Source of the DNA: Cryptomeria japonica
Lineage: Eukaryota > Streptophyta > Pinopsida > Cupressales > Cupressaceae
Direction: 5' to 3'
Assembly (NCBI RefSeq): GCF_030272615.1
Contig: NC_081408.1
Span: 400,671,889 to 400,735,888, forward strand
Length of the DNA: 64,000 nt
In this document: piece by piece, positions 43,440 through 54,434 of the stretch
Position numbering within the stretch: position 1 is the first letter of the stretch
How the letters are laid out: every line of letters starts with the position of its first letter
The notes under the pieces: model-generated
What the model saw: only the letters and a program-made list of their open reading frames with translations
The model's database searches: none
What the model was told of the DNA's origin: nothing
Translations under genes and position numbers: made by a program

Positions 43440-44140
43440 TTTGCAGGAAATGGTGGTGGCAATTGCTTATGCACTTGTTGATTACACTAGTCTTGGATAT
43501 CAAAAGGTTCACACCACCTTATTGGGTAGGAAAAATCTTTCATAGACATCATTAAGGGCAATTGAGGATAAATGGTTTGAAAAAAAGAGTCCATTTTTGA
43601 TAGGTGGAAGGATTGTAAAAATAGACCACTATTAATGTCATTACGGTGTGCCCTAAAGGGATGGTGTTTTTGAAGACAATTGATTGTGAAGGGCAAGTGA
43701 AGGATGCAAATTTTATGGAATTATTTTCATGGAATTCACTGAGATGGTGGGCCTTAAACCCTAAAATGTTCAAGTCAAAATGGACAATACTAAATTTTTT
43801 AGGGAAGTTGGTTTAATGGTGGAGCGTAAATATGGACATTTTTTCAACACTGTGTCATCGACTTCCTCAACTTAGTGATGTAAATGATTCCAATGCTTGT
43901 CACTCTCTCGAGTCTCCAGTTGGTATGGATCCATGGGCTCCAGTTAGAACCCTGGGCAAACCCAGTCCCTACCTGGACTGGTTACAGGCTGGTTCTGAGC
44001 GAACCTGGAGGCATAGGCACCAACTCAATCCCCAAAACTGTTAAAGTATTCAGAAGTGCCCTGGGTGGATCCACAGACCTACAGGTCTTGAATGGAACCC
44101 TCAGGGAGTCCAGCTAGTATCCTGTCTGAGTATAAGCTGA
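43440..44140 (+). pseudogene. hAT transposase fragment with terminal repeats, decayed
   Basis: In shifting frames it follows the DUF659 region of the intact transposase at 27580: RWKDCKNRPL (SDGWKDAKNRPL), PKGMVFLKTIDCEGQVKDANF (PKGAMFLRAVDCEGQIKDGEF), then VQVKMDNTKFF (VQVITDNAKNC) and LMVERKYGHFFNT (LLVEQRYDHIFWT). The first Asp motif is changed (FDRW), the TPC motif is lost, and several stops and shifts are present. Downstream (43900-44140) are CCAGTT/AACCC words like subterminal repeats. Confidence 0.7.
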
Positions 44141-44204
44141 ATTCTGAGCAAACCTTGTAGAAACAGGCACCATCTCAACCCCAGAATTTTTCAAGCACAA
44201 CGTG

Positions 44205-44655
44205 GGTGCTGAATTGGCCAAGACGCAGTCTCCATAGACTTTTGCACAGAATGCCATCTCTCCAAAAATACATTATACTAACACCTAAGATCCCACTTAT
44301 AGTTGTTCCACTTTAACTTACGGAGGATAATTAGACTACAAAAATAATTTACTTACAGAAAAGTATAACTGTCTGAGAAAACATAAAATATGTCAACTAA
44401 TGAAAATAAAAACGACTATTTATATCTAATGTTGAATTGGCCAAGACAGCCTCCGTTGACTTTTTGCACCGAGTCCCTTTATCCAGAATTACAACACCAT
44501 ACTAGCACCTTAGATCCTTGTTATAGTTAATGTCCACCTGAATTCCTTTATATTCTGCATGTAGGATAATTAGATTTACTAAAACTGTCAACCAATAGAA
44601 GAGTACAACCGTCTTGAGATAACACAACATCTGTCATCTGTTGAAAATCAAAATA
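44205..44655. repeat. diverged tandem duplication of about 225 bp
   Basis: Two adjacent copies begin TGAATTGGCCAAGAC (near 44208 and 44433) and share GACTTTT.GCAC, ACACC(A)TACTA, TTATAGTT and AGGATAATTAGA blocks in the same order. They differ at perhaps a quarter of positions, so the duplication is old. Confidence 0.65.
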
Positions 44656-45980
44656 TAAAAAAGTATCAATATATCTGGCGATACATGAATGTAGCCATAA
44701 CTACTACTGAAGTGGATTATAATTTATCATCAAGTATTTGTGACATTCTATTTCCTCTAATTTCTGTTCCATTCCCTTTCTTATGCTGTATCCATAAATG
44801 ACAAATCCTACTGACAGTTTCCAAGTACTAGATTTCTTCTCTGGGGCTGCCAAAATTTCCTTCCAGACCAGGAACACGTTAACCATCTAGTGTAGGTGAA
44901 GAATCTTAAGTCTTAAACATTTTCGCTTGTCATTACCTATGTGGCATTTCAAGAGAGTATGCAACCTGGACTCTGCTTGTAAGGTTATAATCGGAATGAG
45001 ATCTGATTTCCAATTTTAAATTTTTACTGTTTGTAGTTCTGATTCTATTTTGGGCCAATTTCTGATTCTCCCAAGCTGCTTCATCATCTGCTGGTATTCT
45101 GATAGGAAGTCTTTAACTGCTAAAACTTGAGTGTCTCCAAGAATCAAATTGACCTTAAATGTCGACATTTCTGTTGATATATCATATTAATTCTTTTCCA
45201 AATGAGAACAATATGGCCATGAAGCTTATTGATCTGCATTATATTCCTTTAAATTCTGCATGAAACATTTGTTTACTATTCCAATCTTCCCAGCTGTTTG
45301 AGAGTGGTAATTTGTACTTGGGGTCAAGAAGGTACCAGCACAGTTCAAATAGTTCATTCTAGAAGCTGCATTGGATTTTCATCAGTAGTAATTTTGTTTG
45401 GAAGTCCATTTAACCTGCATGACTTGCGAAGTTACCTTGGTGAGCTCATGCCTTATCAGGAAAATCCACGGCAAACTAGGTATGCAAAGGAATGTGGCCT
45501 CACCTCCTAGCTGCGCACTCCTGGCCCCACACCTATCCCTAGGACACAGGGATGGCAAGGGAAATCTCTTGGCCATCTTCTGTGACTAGGGTCGATGATT
45601 CTTAACTTGTTCTGTAGCAGACTGTTGTCGAATGTTTTTTGGGACCAGTTTCCCTCATTTTATGGACTTAATATCACTTTCTGCAAAGCTTTATCATCAA
45701 AAGTTGTTTTGTGTGAAATTCAATGCCGAGTAAAGCATTCTCACAGCGAATGAGATGGGGAAAGTTTTGGCTTAAAGATATAGTACTTGTCTATATAGCA
45801 TTGTATTGTTGTTGTATCTATTTATTTTTTGTGTTATGACTCACATTGTGTTTTGCGAAGGAGAAAATAATCTTCTATTGTATTCTTTATATATTCATTA
45901 AATGAGAACTTACTCCATGTAGGTTAATAATATAACGGAAGCTAAAAGCAATCGCTCTATTTCTGAGTTTAAACGTTGCA
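44656..45980. other. 3' end of PEN-2 intron 1, nothing else recognised
   Basis: AT-rich, no repeat or coding motif. It could preserve original intron sequence next to the acceptor. The last 30 bases hold the branch-point-like CTGAT and a T-rich tract. Confidence 0.4.
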
Positions 45981-46005
45981 CTGATTTCTTTTTATATGCT
46001 TGCAG

Positions 46006-46163
46006 ATGTTGTTTGGTCAGCCATTGGATTTATAGTGTATACTCTGGTACTTGTGTCATGGGCCCTTACATTTTCTGTAGGTGGTGAACACCTCTTTGGT
46101 TCTGTTTGGAAACATCTTGCTGTTTATGATATAGCTGATACCTACGATCTTATTGGATCATGA
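46006..46163 (+). CDS. PEN-2: gamma-secretase subunit PEN-2, exon 2
   Basis: It completes the protein begun at 4442. It supplies residues 55-106: YVVWSAIGFIVYTLVLVSWA (second hydrophobic segment, about residues 57-75), LTFSVGGEHLFG and a C-terminus ending DIADTYDLIGS. The YV-x-x-SA-x-GF motif directly after the conserved junction is characteristic of PEN-2; the GGE..FG..Y stretch matches plant PEN-2 as I remember it, while the C-terminal DYLSF of animal PEN-2 is absent. The acceptor TGCTTGCAG ends at 46005. The combined exons (163+158 nt) give exactly 107 codons with TGA at 46161-46163. No other nearby sequence could serve as the partner of exon 1. Confidence 0.9.
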
Positions 46164-46234
46164 ATAAATTTGTTCTCAGTGACATTAGTATTTTGGTATG
46201 GTTCATCTCTCTAGTTCCATTTATAATTGATACG

Positions 46235-46240
46235 AATAAA
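46235..46240 (+). terminator. polyadenylation signal AATAAA of PEN-2
   Basis: AATAAA lies 72 bp after the PEN-2 stop in a T-rich context; another AATAAA overlaps the stop codon (46163-46168). The former is better placed for a 3' end near 46250-46270. No transcript evidence is available here. Confidence 0.45.
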
Positions 46241-46869
46241 ATGACATTTTATTCAAATTCAAGTTTTGAGGTGGTGTTCTTGTTGGCATTTAATAGTTTC
46301 TGTGGATAAAATGTTTTTTTATTCAACTTCAGGTTTTGAGTGCATTACAAGAAATTACAAGTCAAAAAGGACCTTATTTCCTTTTACAGCTGATTGAAAA
46401 GGATTTAGTAAGTGGTAACATGGATTACAAAAATAATACCTGTCAGAACTCTAACCTATTTTGCAGGGTCTACAACTTTTCCAGATCATTGAGGAATTTA
46501 ATATGTTATGATCTATTAAACTCAAAAAAACATTACTGATTCAGTGATTCACCCTTACGTATGTTAGAAACTAGCCATATATCATAGTAATTCTTTTTTA
46601 TTTCTTTTGACAATTTTATAGTTAACGGATTCAAAATATGCAACCAGATAGCTGAGACTATTTGTTTGAAGAATATGTTGAGCCGAATATAGGTGCAGTT
46701 GTTATTTCATTTTGCTTCTAATTATACACATAATTGTAAGAAGAGGAAGAGAGTGCATTTTCCAGGAATTGTGAACATGAGAAAGAATGTAAATGCCAAG
46801 AATTGTCTTTTGCAATCACTTCACTGATCCTGTTTCTCAGAAACCTTTCCTTTGATATCTTTGGAAACC

Positions 46870-47345
46870 ATTCCCTTTTTCTTTGTTTTTTTTTTGTGTT
46901 TGGTGCAGTTGGCCGGACAGAAATCAAATAATATTTAATGAATTTTTTTCTAGCAACCACATAATTGCTCCAAAACAAAATCTGAGATCACTCTCAATGC
47001 TAAAGTTTATTTTAAGCAAAAAATGTTTTCAACTATTTCTTTTGTTGTTGAAATGCATATCATTAATTATTGGCATCTTTTAGAGCTTCTCTAGTTGGGA
47101 GATATTCCTAATGTGCCCGCCTAGTCTCTTTCTTTGACGGGGCATTCAAATTCAATCCTGGAGCTGTTGGTGTTGGCAGAGTGAACTCCAAACTCTTTAA
47201 TTTTTCTATCAACATTGGCAAGGCTACTAACAATGTGCGTGAGCTATCGACTCGTGAATTCAGACTTCGAATGGACCCCAAAGCAAATTTAAACAATTCA
47301 CTATTTATGGAGATTCAATGCTTTCCATCTATGCCTAAAAAATAA
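46870..47345 (+). pseudogene. LINE ORF2 C-terminal fragment (linker and RNase H start)
   Basis: The plus strand reads WPDRNQIIFNEFF (the W-x-x-RN-x-x-F motif between the LINE zinc finger and RNase H) and then FFDGAFKFNPGAVGVGRV with ATNNVRELSTRE, the FDGA..GNPG..G and TNN.AEL blocks of LINE RNase H. Frames change between them, and the sequence breaks off before the second Asp. It is a short dead fragment just downstream of PEN-2. Confidence 0.6.
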
Positions 47346-48940
47346 AAAAGGTTTCACTTGGTTCAACTCCAGATTATTCATTGCATAGTTAAATTTTGAA
47401 AAAAAAATTTGACTCTAATTATAGACACATAATCTATTGTATATGCCTTCATCAAAAGCCTCATAAACAGAAGGCTGTATGTCAATGATTTTTTGGTCCT
47501 ACCCATGATAGGCTTCTTGTCTCCCCATGTTAATTTTGTTGAATTCTTCATGAATATAAGTGTGTTTTTTTTTCTGTATTATTAAGTCTATTTTATGCTC
47601 CAATTGTAGCAAGCGGTCTCATATTGTGAAAATGTACATGGAAATCCTTTATTAATTTTGAAAGTCATTTGCATATCAAATAATTAATATTTAATGATAA
47701 ATTATTAATTTAATAAATACATTTATCTATAAATTGTTGAGAAATATAATTTGAAGCTATTTTATTTTTCAATAAAAAAAAAATAGTTTCAAATTGATAA
47801 TATATTGACAACAAATATATACACAAACCATTTTAATATAATGATATTATAATAAATGTAGTCATATATTTGTTATGATAATAAATTGAAACTTTAAAAG
47901 TATATTTAATTTTTGAAATTATATATCCATATAAGTTGTGTAAAGATATACTAGATGTTGCAATGCTATAATTGAAGCTCAAAATGAAGACCTAGAAGGA
48001 AGTGTTTTCGTCACACAAGTTATTGGGCCATTGCTGTAAGGACCAGATCATGAGTTAGGTGATCCATAATACGTGAGTATTTGTGACCCACCTAGTCATT
48101 CGATCCTTTTGCATACATTTTTTGTAGATACATTTGTAGATACCATTATGTTTGTGATTGTGTTATAATAAGTGTACTAGTAAGTTGCTCCTTAAGGGTT
48201 TACATGGCCCTCTTACATTGCTTTATTCACCCAAAAACTTTTTCCTTTTATATTGAAGGAAAGCGGCGTGAGGTGCAATCCTAGAGAAGTGCTAGACAAA
48301 CCTATAGTAATAACCTAACAAACTTGGTGGGTGCCAGCCAATGCGTAATAGGTTTTATCTTTGAGGGATCCATTGAGATACCCTTACTAGATATGTGGTG
48401 GTCATGTATTGAACCTTAATTTGGTGGAAGATGCATTTTGCAACTTTCCATAAAGTTGGGTTTCCATTGGACATTGGAGAATTTGACTTAGTTCCCTTGA
48501 TGATCCTCTTCTATTTGAGAGTAGATTAAATTCATGCAAGAACTTGAGCACAAAATAATCCAAAAAGTTACAAAACACATGTTTTATGACGCTTATGAAC
48601 TTGACATTGATATCATCTACTCTAATAAAACCATGGTGAATTCATTTGAATTGCAAGGTGTATAGCACCTAGCTCTAACAATCTTCAACTTGCATACATG
48701 TTACTCATCATAAGGAGTTGCCAACAAAGTGAACTAATTATTAGGAGATAAGATGGTCATAGCCATCTCACATTTCACAATGCTTATAAGCCTTTTTGAT
48801 GGATCCACAACTCTGTCATCCTCTAGCTATGCCCCAAACAAAATAGTTCTACACTTTAACGTGCTTTATCTTCATGTGGAAAGTAGGTTCCATAACAAGT
48901 TTATGACATTTGATTGTCACAATGAATATGCATTGCATCT
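47346..48940. other. intergenic, nothing recognised
   Basis: Very AT-rich (47560-47950), without genes or defined repeats. Sequence from about 48400 may already belong to the decayed copia element on the minus strand. Confidence 0.4.
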
Positions 48941-48949
48941 TGACTCAAC

Positions 48950-50090
48950 CTACCATTCAAACACAATATCTAGAGTCAAACTAACTTTTTAGAAGCATGA
49001 GTAATTACTATGCACTTTGCCTTCATAATCAAAATAATAACTACAACTTGTCTTGCTCATACAACTTGTTGCGCTATTCACTAGGTTAATTGCAACCTTC
49101 AGAAGACCACCTCCTATCCATATCTCTTGCTATGTACTCTACCTCTATAGTTGAACAAGAAACTACATCTCGTTTCTTTCTTATCCAATTCATTGCACCA
49201 TCGAAAATGCTAGATAATACTTACTAGGCCTCATGCTATCCATATCAAATGTCTAGTTTGATTTTAATAATATTTGTATCCATTATTTTGCTCAAATAAT
49301 GCTCTCTCTAATAGCAAATTGAATACTTTGAAGTGCTATGAAACATATTTGAAGACCCTCTTCATTACAATCCATTGTTTCTTGCCCATATTTGATATAT
49401 ACTTGGTTAGGGCTTCCATTGAGTGGCCAATGTTTGGTTGGTTGGAGGCCATAACATATATTAGATTGCCAATTACACTTTTATAAGATATGCTTGATGT
49501 TATCAATTTCATCAGATGTTGAAGGGCACTATTCAACTAACTACTTTTTTCCACATGAATGCAAACATTTATTGATTTGTAATTCTATATCTTGAATATT
49601 GTCAAAACAAAGTCAACATGGTTCTCTAACTTCAACTTTTTTTGGTAGCTCTATCTCTCATGATCTCCATTGCTAAGATAAACTTATTAGCCCTTAAATT
49701 CTTCATATAAAATTGTAACTAGAGCTTACACTTCAAAACCATAATAATTGCTTTGGTGTTATCGATCAACATTCCTTAACATAAAGAATGATAACAATAA
49801 ACTAGTGACCTATTTGTGTAGAATAATCATAGTGATTTGATTGAACTCTAAGAAATGTTAACTTCAAAACATCTAAATCCAATTTTTTATATGGCCTGAT
49901 CAAGTGGGACTATTTTAAACTAAAATGTATTTTTTCACTTTGCAAACCATGTCATCTTTACTTTTTACCATGGAGTTCTTTGACTATGTCTCTTAGATTA
50001 CCTCCTTTGGATCCACATGTAATCAAGGTGTTAACATTTATTTGCTCAACCTTAGTTAAATGTAGCAACAATAGATGAAAGCAATCTAAT
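48950..50090 (-). pseudogene. copia reverse transcriptase / RNase H, decayed
   Basis: On the minus strand, a stretch near 49900-49600 resembles the RT palm in broken frames (FLRVQSNHYDYS). A clear block (49536-49336) reads SYKSVIGNLIYVMASNQPNI, then GHSMEALTKYISNMGKKQW, the YKSAVGSLMYAM..RPDI block at the end of copia RT. Then GAMNWI.KKRDVVS and STIEVEYIA (49150-49200) match the copia RNase H motif (S..SKRQ..VALSTTEAEY). Many stops and shifts show it is dead. No LTR was found for it. Confidence 0.7.
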
Positions 50091-50108
50091 GGATGTAAAA
50101 TTTGTAAC

Positions 50109-50999
50109 TGTTGGCAATTGACACTCATACGGTGGATACTGATACTTGATTATTGGTTTAAGGGTTGTCATTGATGACAACTCTTCATGGAATTCTATGT
50201 GGTAGCTATAGATCTTGATAATAAAAAATGTATGTGAACTAGTAACCAGATAGCCGGTATTTTAGGTTGAGCAGAGCAGTTTTTGGTCCGAAAGCTTTTC
50301 GGTGATTGCGGTGTGAATTGTGCATGAGATGATAGGGCCGACATAGAGACATCATTTTATCATCTTTTTGGTGATCCGGTCAAGCCGACACGTTACACTA
50401 CAGGCCGACTTGATAATAGTCTATTTTGTGATTGCAGATATATAAGATCGGTGCAAAAGATCTTTTTGATGTATGGTATGAAGTAATATGAGCGAGTAGT
50501 GATCGAGAATCCCTTTTGGCGCAGTTTCACATGCGCATTCTTGATCCGATAGCTGATTGAGACAGAGAACATAGCAGAGTTGTTGAGCAGATACAGTAAG
50601 AGTTTTGCATTTAACCAGAATTCATCTAGACATTGTTAGATGCTATTTTGGAGTTCATTCATTGTAATTCATTATTGTAGATGATCTGTAAGGCAGTGAG
50701 CTTTCCAGGGTTGTAGCCCTTATTGTAATTGAGCTATAAGCTCTAGGCAGTGTGCCTGAATTCTTGTGCATTCCCTTTCATATAGTATTGTTTTGCTACT
50801 GGCCATAGTGGAATAATATTGTGGGTCCAAATCCCATCGTAGTTTTTCCCATTTGGGTTTCCATGTAAAAATCCTGGTGTTATGATTTTGTGTTTCTGTA
50901 TTTCAGTTTCATGCATATGCTTCCAGTGGTTTAAGGTTAAGTTAGTAACTGGTAGAACACTGATTCACACCCCCCTCTCAGTGTTCCTTGATTCCAACA
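50109..50999 (+). repeat. copia LTR (891 bp)
   Basis: It starts TGTTGGCAATTGACAC and ends GATTCCAACA, so TGTTGG/CCAACA are inverted. It abuts the primer-binding site TGGTATAAGAGCC (51002-51014). The inner text contains GCCGAC words (50338, 50393, 50425) as direct repeats. Confidence 0.8.
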
Positions 51000-51001
51000 A
51001 T

Positions 51002-51014
51002 TGGTATAAGAGCC
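51002..51014 (+). other. primer-binding site (tRNA-Met type)
   Basis: TGGTATAAGAGCC, the same variant as in the copia element at 1659-1671, lies three bases after the LTR end. Confidence 0.8.
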
Positions 51015-51067
51015 TAGTTCTTCTGAGGAAGCCTAACCGCTTGAGGAAGGTTCGAAAGATTGAATCA

Positions 51068-52230
51068 ATGGATTCCGGTTTTCAGAGACAACTTAGTGTG
51101 GCATTTGAGGATCTTGATGCAACAAGAAATGAGATCAGCTCCTTAAAGAGAAATCTGAATGCAACATAAGACTTCATTAATGATTTGAAAGATCAGGTCA
51201 ACACTTCAAGAGACGAGGAATAAATTGATGGACAAGCTGAAAGAGAAGGAAGAACAATGCATGGAGAGTCATGACAAAGCTGATGAATGTGACAAGCTTG
51301 CTAGAGAGAATGCTGTGTTGAAGAATGAGATGCAATCCATTGTGATGAAGATGACTTAGGAGATTGAAGACCAGAAGAAGAATGAAGAGATTTTGACTCG
51401 ATCATTGAAGGAAAAAGCAGATGAATGCTTCGGGCTTACCTATGAGAATGATCAGTTGAAGCTTGAGTTGACACAATCAAGGAATAATGGTCAAGAATTT
51501 GAGAGACATGTTGTTGCCCTAAGATATCAACTTGCTACTACAAATGAATACAAAGACAAATTCAACGCTAGCTCAGCAAGGCTTGATGAGATGCTAGAAA
51601 ATTAGAGGAAAGGACATGCGAGGACTTGGATTTGAGAAAGGTGACTCCTCCAGATCTGGACAAACCAATGCAAAACCTAATCATAAGAAGAGCAAGAATC
51701 CTTCAGTAGGACAACCTAATGCCTATAAATTCAATGGTAGATGTTTTACTTGCAATAAATTTGGTCATATGGCGAATCAATGCAGAAGTAGGATGAATAA
51801 TGGAATGAACAATATGAACAATGATCTTACCTTTACCGATCAGTGTTTCATATGCAATAATTTTGGTCACAAGTCAAATATGTGCAGAGCAATAATGAAT
51901 AATTTTCAAAACAAGAGATGCTATGCTTGTGGGATGTTTGGACATATCTCTAACCAGTGCAGGATGAGACCAAATCAGATGAACTTTAGACCTATCCAGA
52001 ATGTTGTTTCCTGTGCATGCAATAAAACTGGTCACATTGCAAAATATTGCAGAAGCAAAGATGTGAACAAGAGTGCTCCGGTAGACAAGAACAAAGCTGA
52101 TGATAAAGGTAAGGCAAAGGTAGAGGAGATCAGAGACAAGCATGAGAAGATGTGGGTTAGAAAAGATGAATCCAAGACAAACAGTGGAGCTGCACCCGAA
52201 TCCAGTGCAGGGTCTTCATTCGGTAACTAA
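51068..52230 (+). pseudogene. copia gag: coiled coil followed by four CCHC zinc knuckles
   Basis: It starts MDSGFQRQLSVAFEDLDATR and continues as a coiled-coil region (..ISSLKRNLNAT, KADECFGLTYENDQLKLELT), then GLGFEKGDSS and a basic linker. Three intact knuckles follow: CFTCNKFGHMANQC, CFICNNFGHKSNMC and CYACGMFGHISNQC. A fourth, CACNKTGHIAKYC, has its first Cys displaced. Stops at 51167 (TAA), 51357 (TAG) and 51603 (TAG) and small shifts near 51215 and 51612 break the frame; all three stops sit where a Gln codon would fit. The C-terminus is charged (DKHEKMWVRKDESK). Gag packages the element RNA; this copy cannot. Confidence 0.8.
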
Positions 52231-52531
52231 GGCATTTGGCTTTAGGGGGTGGCATCTTCGTGCAAAATCTTGCAAAACCCCCTTGGAGAGATTTGTGATC
52301 GATCATGGTAGATTGCAAATGCTTGGAGATGATTATCCGGATCTTTAGATCATCCGATGAGTTGATTGATGCTGGACAAGGCATTTGGTTGAACCTTATC
52401 AATGCATTTATGTCAACTTGAAATTAGGGTTTGCGAGGTTAAAAAGGGCAATGTGAATCATTTCTCACATTGCGAGCGAAGAGAAGAAGCAACAGAGCTA
52501 GGCAAACCAGTTTCCAAGGAGATCAAAAGCT

Positions 52532-52840
52532 TTGAGGCGATCCGATAGAAGTTATTGTGCATTTGTCTGGAACAAGAGGTATTTACAGAAGAACACTCTT
52601 AATCCTAAATTTCTCAGAATGACATCATCTTCTGTTAATACTCCTTTGGTAGTTGAGGTTTTAGAGAGAGCAAGGTCGCAATTTAAAAAGCACCCATTTA
52701 AGTTAGTCGAGGATGATCCAAATGGTGCCTTCTCATCCGTGCCCTATGGTGTTTTGCATGTTGACGATGTAAGAGCCTATATTCACTGCAACATTGAGGA
52801 GACCGGAAATGAGGCGATTCTAGCACTTTGCAATAAATTT
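52532..52840 (+). CDS. ORF of unknown function between copia gag and a LINE fragment
   Basis: About 100 codons including MTSSSVNTPLVVEVLERAR and PNGAFSSVPYGVLHVDDVR and ending near LCNKF before LINE sequence takes over in another frame. The Met in RMTSSSVN (52619) is a plausible start, preceded by leader-like DNA. I recognise no domain. It may be the first ORF of another retroelement truncated by the LINE. Confidence 0.3.
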
Positions 52841-52844
52841 GCTG

Positions 52845-53860
52845 ATCTACCTTTTTTGGAACAAATATTGTGTCCCTAAGGTTGGTGCGTTTGCATGGAT
52901 GTCTACACATAAATAGATATTGACCGTGAAAAGGCTAAGGAAGCTCGAAATATAGGGACCTGTAAGATGCGTGTTGTGTAAAGAAAGTGAAGAAAGTGTT
53001 GATTACATACTCTTATCTTGTCCTTACTTAGATTATTGTTGGAAGTACTTCATGACCAAATTGAATTAGCAGTGCTCGCTTCCTTATGATATTAGAGAAT
53101 GGTTTGTAAGGCTGACTGGTAAGAAGAAAGCCTTGTATGCAAGTATTTGGAAAGTTCTCTCATCAAGCATTATTTGGGAAATTTGGAAAGAGTGCAATTG
53201 AAGGGTCTTCTAGGATAAAGAGATGACTAAGGAAGCTTTGGTCGAGAATATTGAAAGACCGGTCATAGAACTAGCTAATAGTGCAACTAGAAACCCAAAG
53301 ATGGAGAAAAAACTTTTTACACATTGGGACAATGAGATGACAAAGGTCTTTTGTGGTTTAAAAGCACCCCCCTCCCATTAATGAGGTGAGAAAGGTTGAC
53401 CTTCCTAACAACCTGTGGGAAGGTGTAGTTTGGAAGCAACATGATATTGGATAGGTGAAGGTTTATTTCGACGGGTCCTCTAGAGGCAATCTTGTCCCGA
53501 GCGGTGTTGGTTGTGTGGTGAGAGACCATGTTGGAAAATCGTCAACAAGAAGTTAATTTTTTGGGTGAAACGAAAAATAATATTTCTAAATTTCGTGTTG
53601 ACCTCTTAGGATTAAAAAGTGGGTTAGAGCTAAAAGAAAATCAATTGCATTTGGAAGGTGAATCTCTCATCACAGTTAATGTTATTTGTCAAAATTTGAC
53701 CTCAAATTGGAAGCTCAAAAGATGATTAAAACCTATAAGGGATCTAATAGATAAGCTAGCAGAATTCAAAATATCCCCTGTGTATCTTGAAGGCAACAAG
53801 ATGTGAATTAGCAAAGAAGGCGGTTGGGTAAATTAATGTTGCCAAGTTAGATTATTCCTC
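52845..53860 (+). pseudogene. LINE ORF2 C-terminus: zf-RVT and RNase H
   Basis: The plus strand reads VPKVGAFAWMSTHK and ILTVKRLRKLEI.GPVRCVLCKESEESVDYILLSCPY, the zinc-binding reverse transcriptase domain (zf-RVT: P-x-K-x-x-x-F-x-W, LT-x-x-x-L, C-x-x-C..E-x-x-x-H/Y-x-x-x-x-C). Next is IIWEIWKECN (W-x-x-W-x-x-RN) and an RNase H start VYFDGSSRGNLVPSGVGCVV (53460-53520) with later fragments to about 53850. Stops and frameshifts are frequent. 5' truncation is usual for LINE copies. Confidence 0.75.
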
Positions 53861-54434
53861 ATCGAATGGAATTCATTACTTAACTTTAATATTTTTTTTT
53901 GATGAGATAGGGATGTAATGTTTATAATTCATGATCCCAGTACTCGTACGTGCAATCCAGTCCCAAGGACATTTTTGGGTTATTGTACCACAACATTAAT
54001 GTCATGCCACATCTTTTGGCTTGATTAAAATAATAAAATACACTTGATTTGTTTATTAATTAGTTAATTTTGATTAATTTTAAATGATAAAATATGTTAG
54101 AATAGTGATGTATTTAAATTACAAATGAGAAAATGATGATCTAATTATGATAGTGTATGTTTTCCTTACCATGTACTTATGTTGATTATGATTTTGAGGA
54201 CTCACCTATTGACGTGCAAATGAGTTTGAATAAGTGCATGTTTAGTTGAAGAAATGGACATGGTTGAAGAGATGAGTCTAATCATTTGGTAAAGAATTGA
54301 TATGATGGAACCGTCACGCACACCATGTAGTTTCATAAAGAAATTGCATTTGAATGAAATGATGGATGTTTTCCACATGATTGATGATGTTTTCTTAAAA
54401 TCATTATCATGTTGTTTTAATTATTATGAAAACT
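53861..54434. other. intergenic, nothing recognised
   Basis: AT-rich; it ends in AAAAC (54430-54434), the left target duplication of the next element. Confidence 0.5.

Larger units (their letters stand above)
4605..46005 (+). other. PEN-2 intron 1, 41.4 kb, filled with nested transposable elements
   Basis: The donor CCCT|GTAAGTATAA at 4605 and the acceptor TATGCTTGCAG|AT ending at 46005 are strong. A branch-point-like CTGAT lies at 45981-45985 with a pyrimidine-rich stretch after it. Exon 1 ends in phase 1 and exon 2 opens with two bases that complete codon 55 (T+AT = Tyr), giving PIRPYVVWSAIGF, which matches the conserved PEN-2 sequence (YVWRSAVGF in human). The intron is therefore 41,401 bp and contains solo LTRs, a SINE, LINE fragments, LTR elements and hAT transposons, listed separately. 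I found no further PEN-2 exon inside, and none is needed for a complete protein. Confidence 0.88.
50109..52400 (+). mobile_element. Ty1/copia retrotransposon 5' part (LTR, PBS, gag)
   Basis: An 891-bp LTR is followed by a tRNA-Met-type primer-binding site and a gag. No integrase or reverse transcriptase follows; the sequence passes into an unknown ORF and then a LINE fragment, so the element is truncated or deleted. The right boundary is approximate. Confidence 0.75.
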
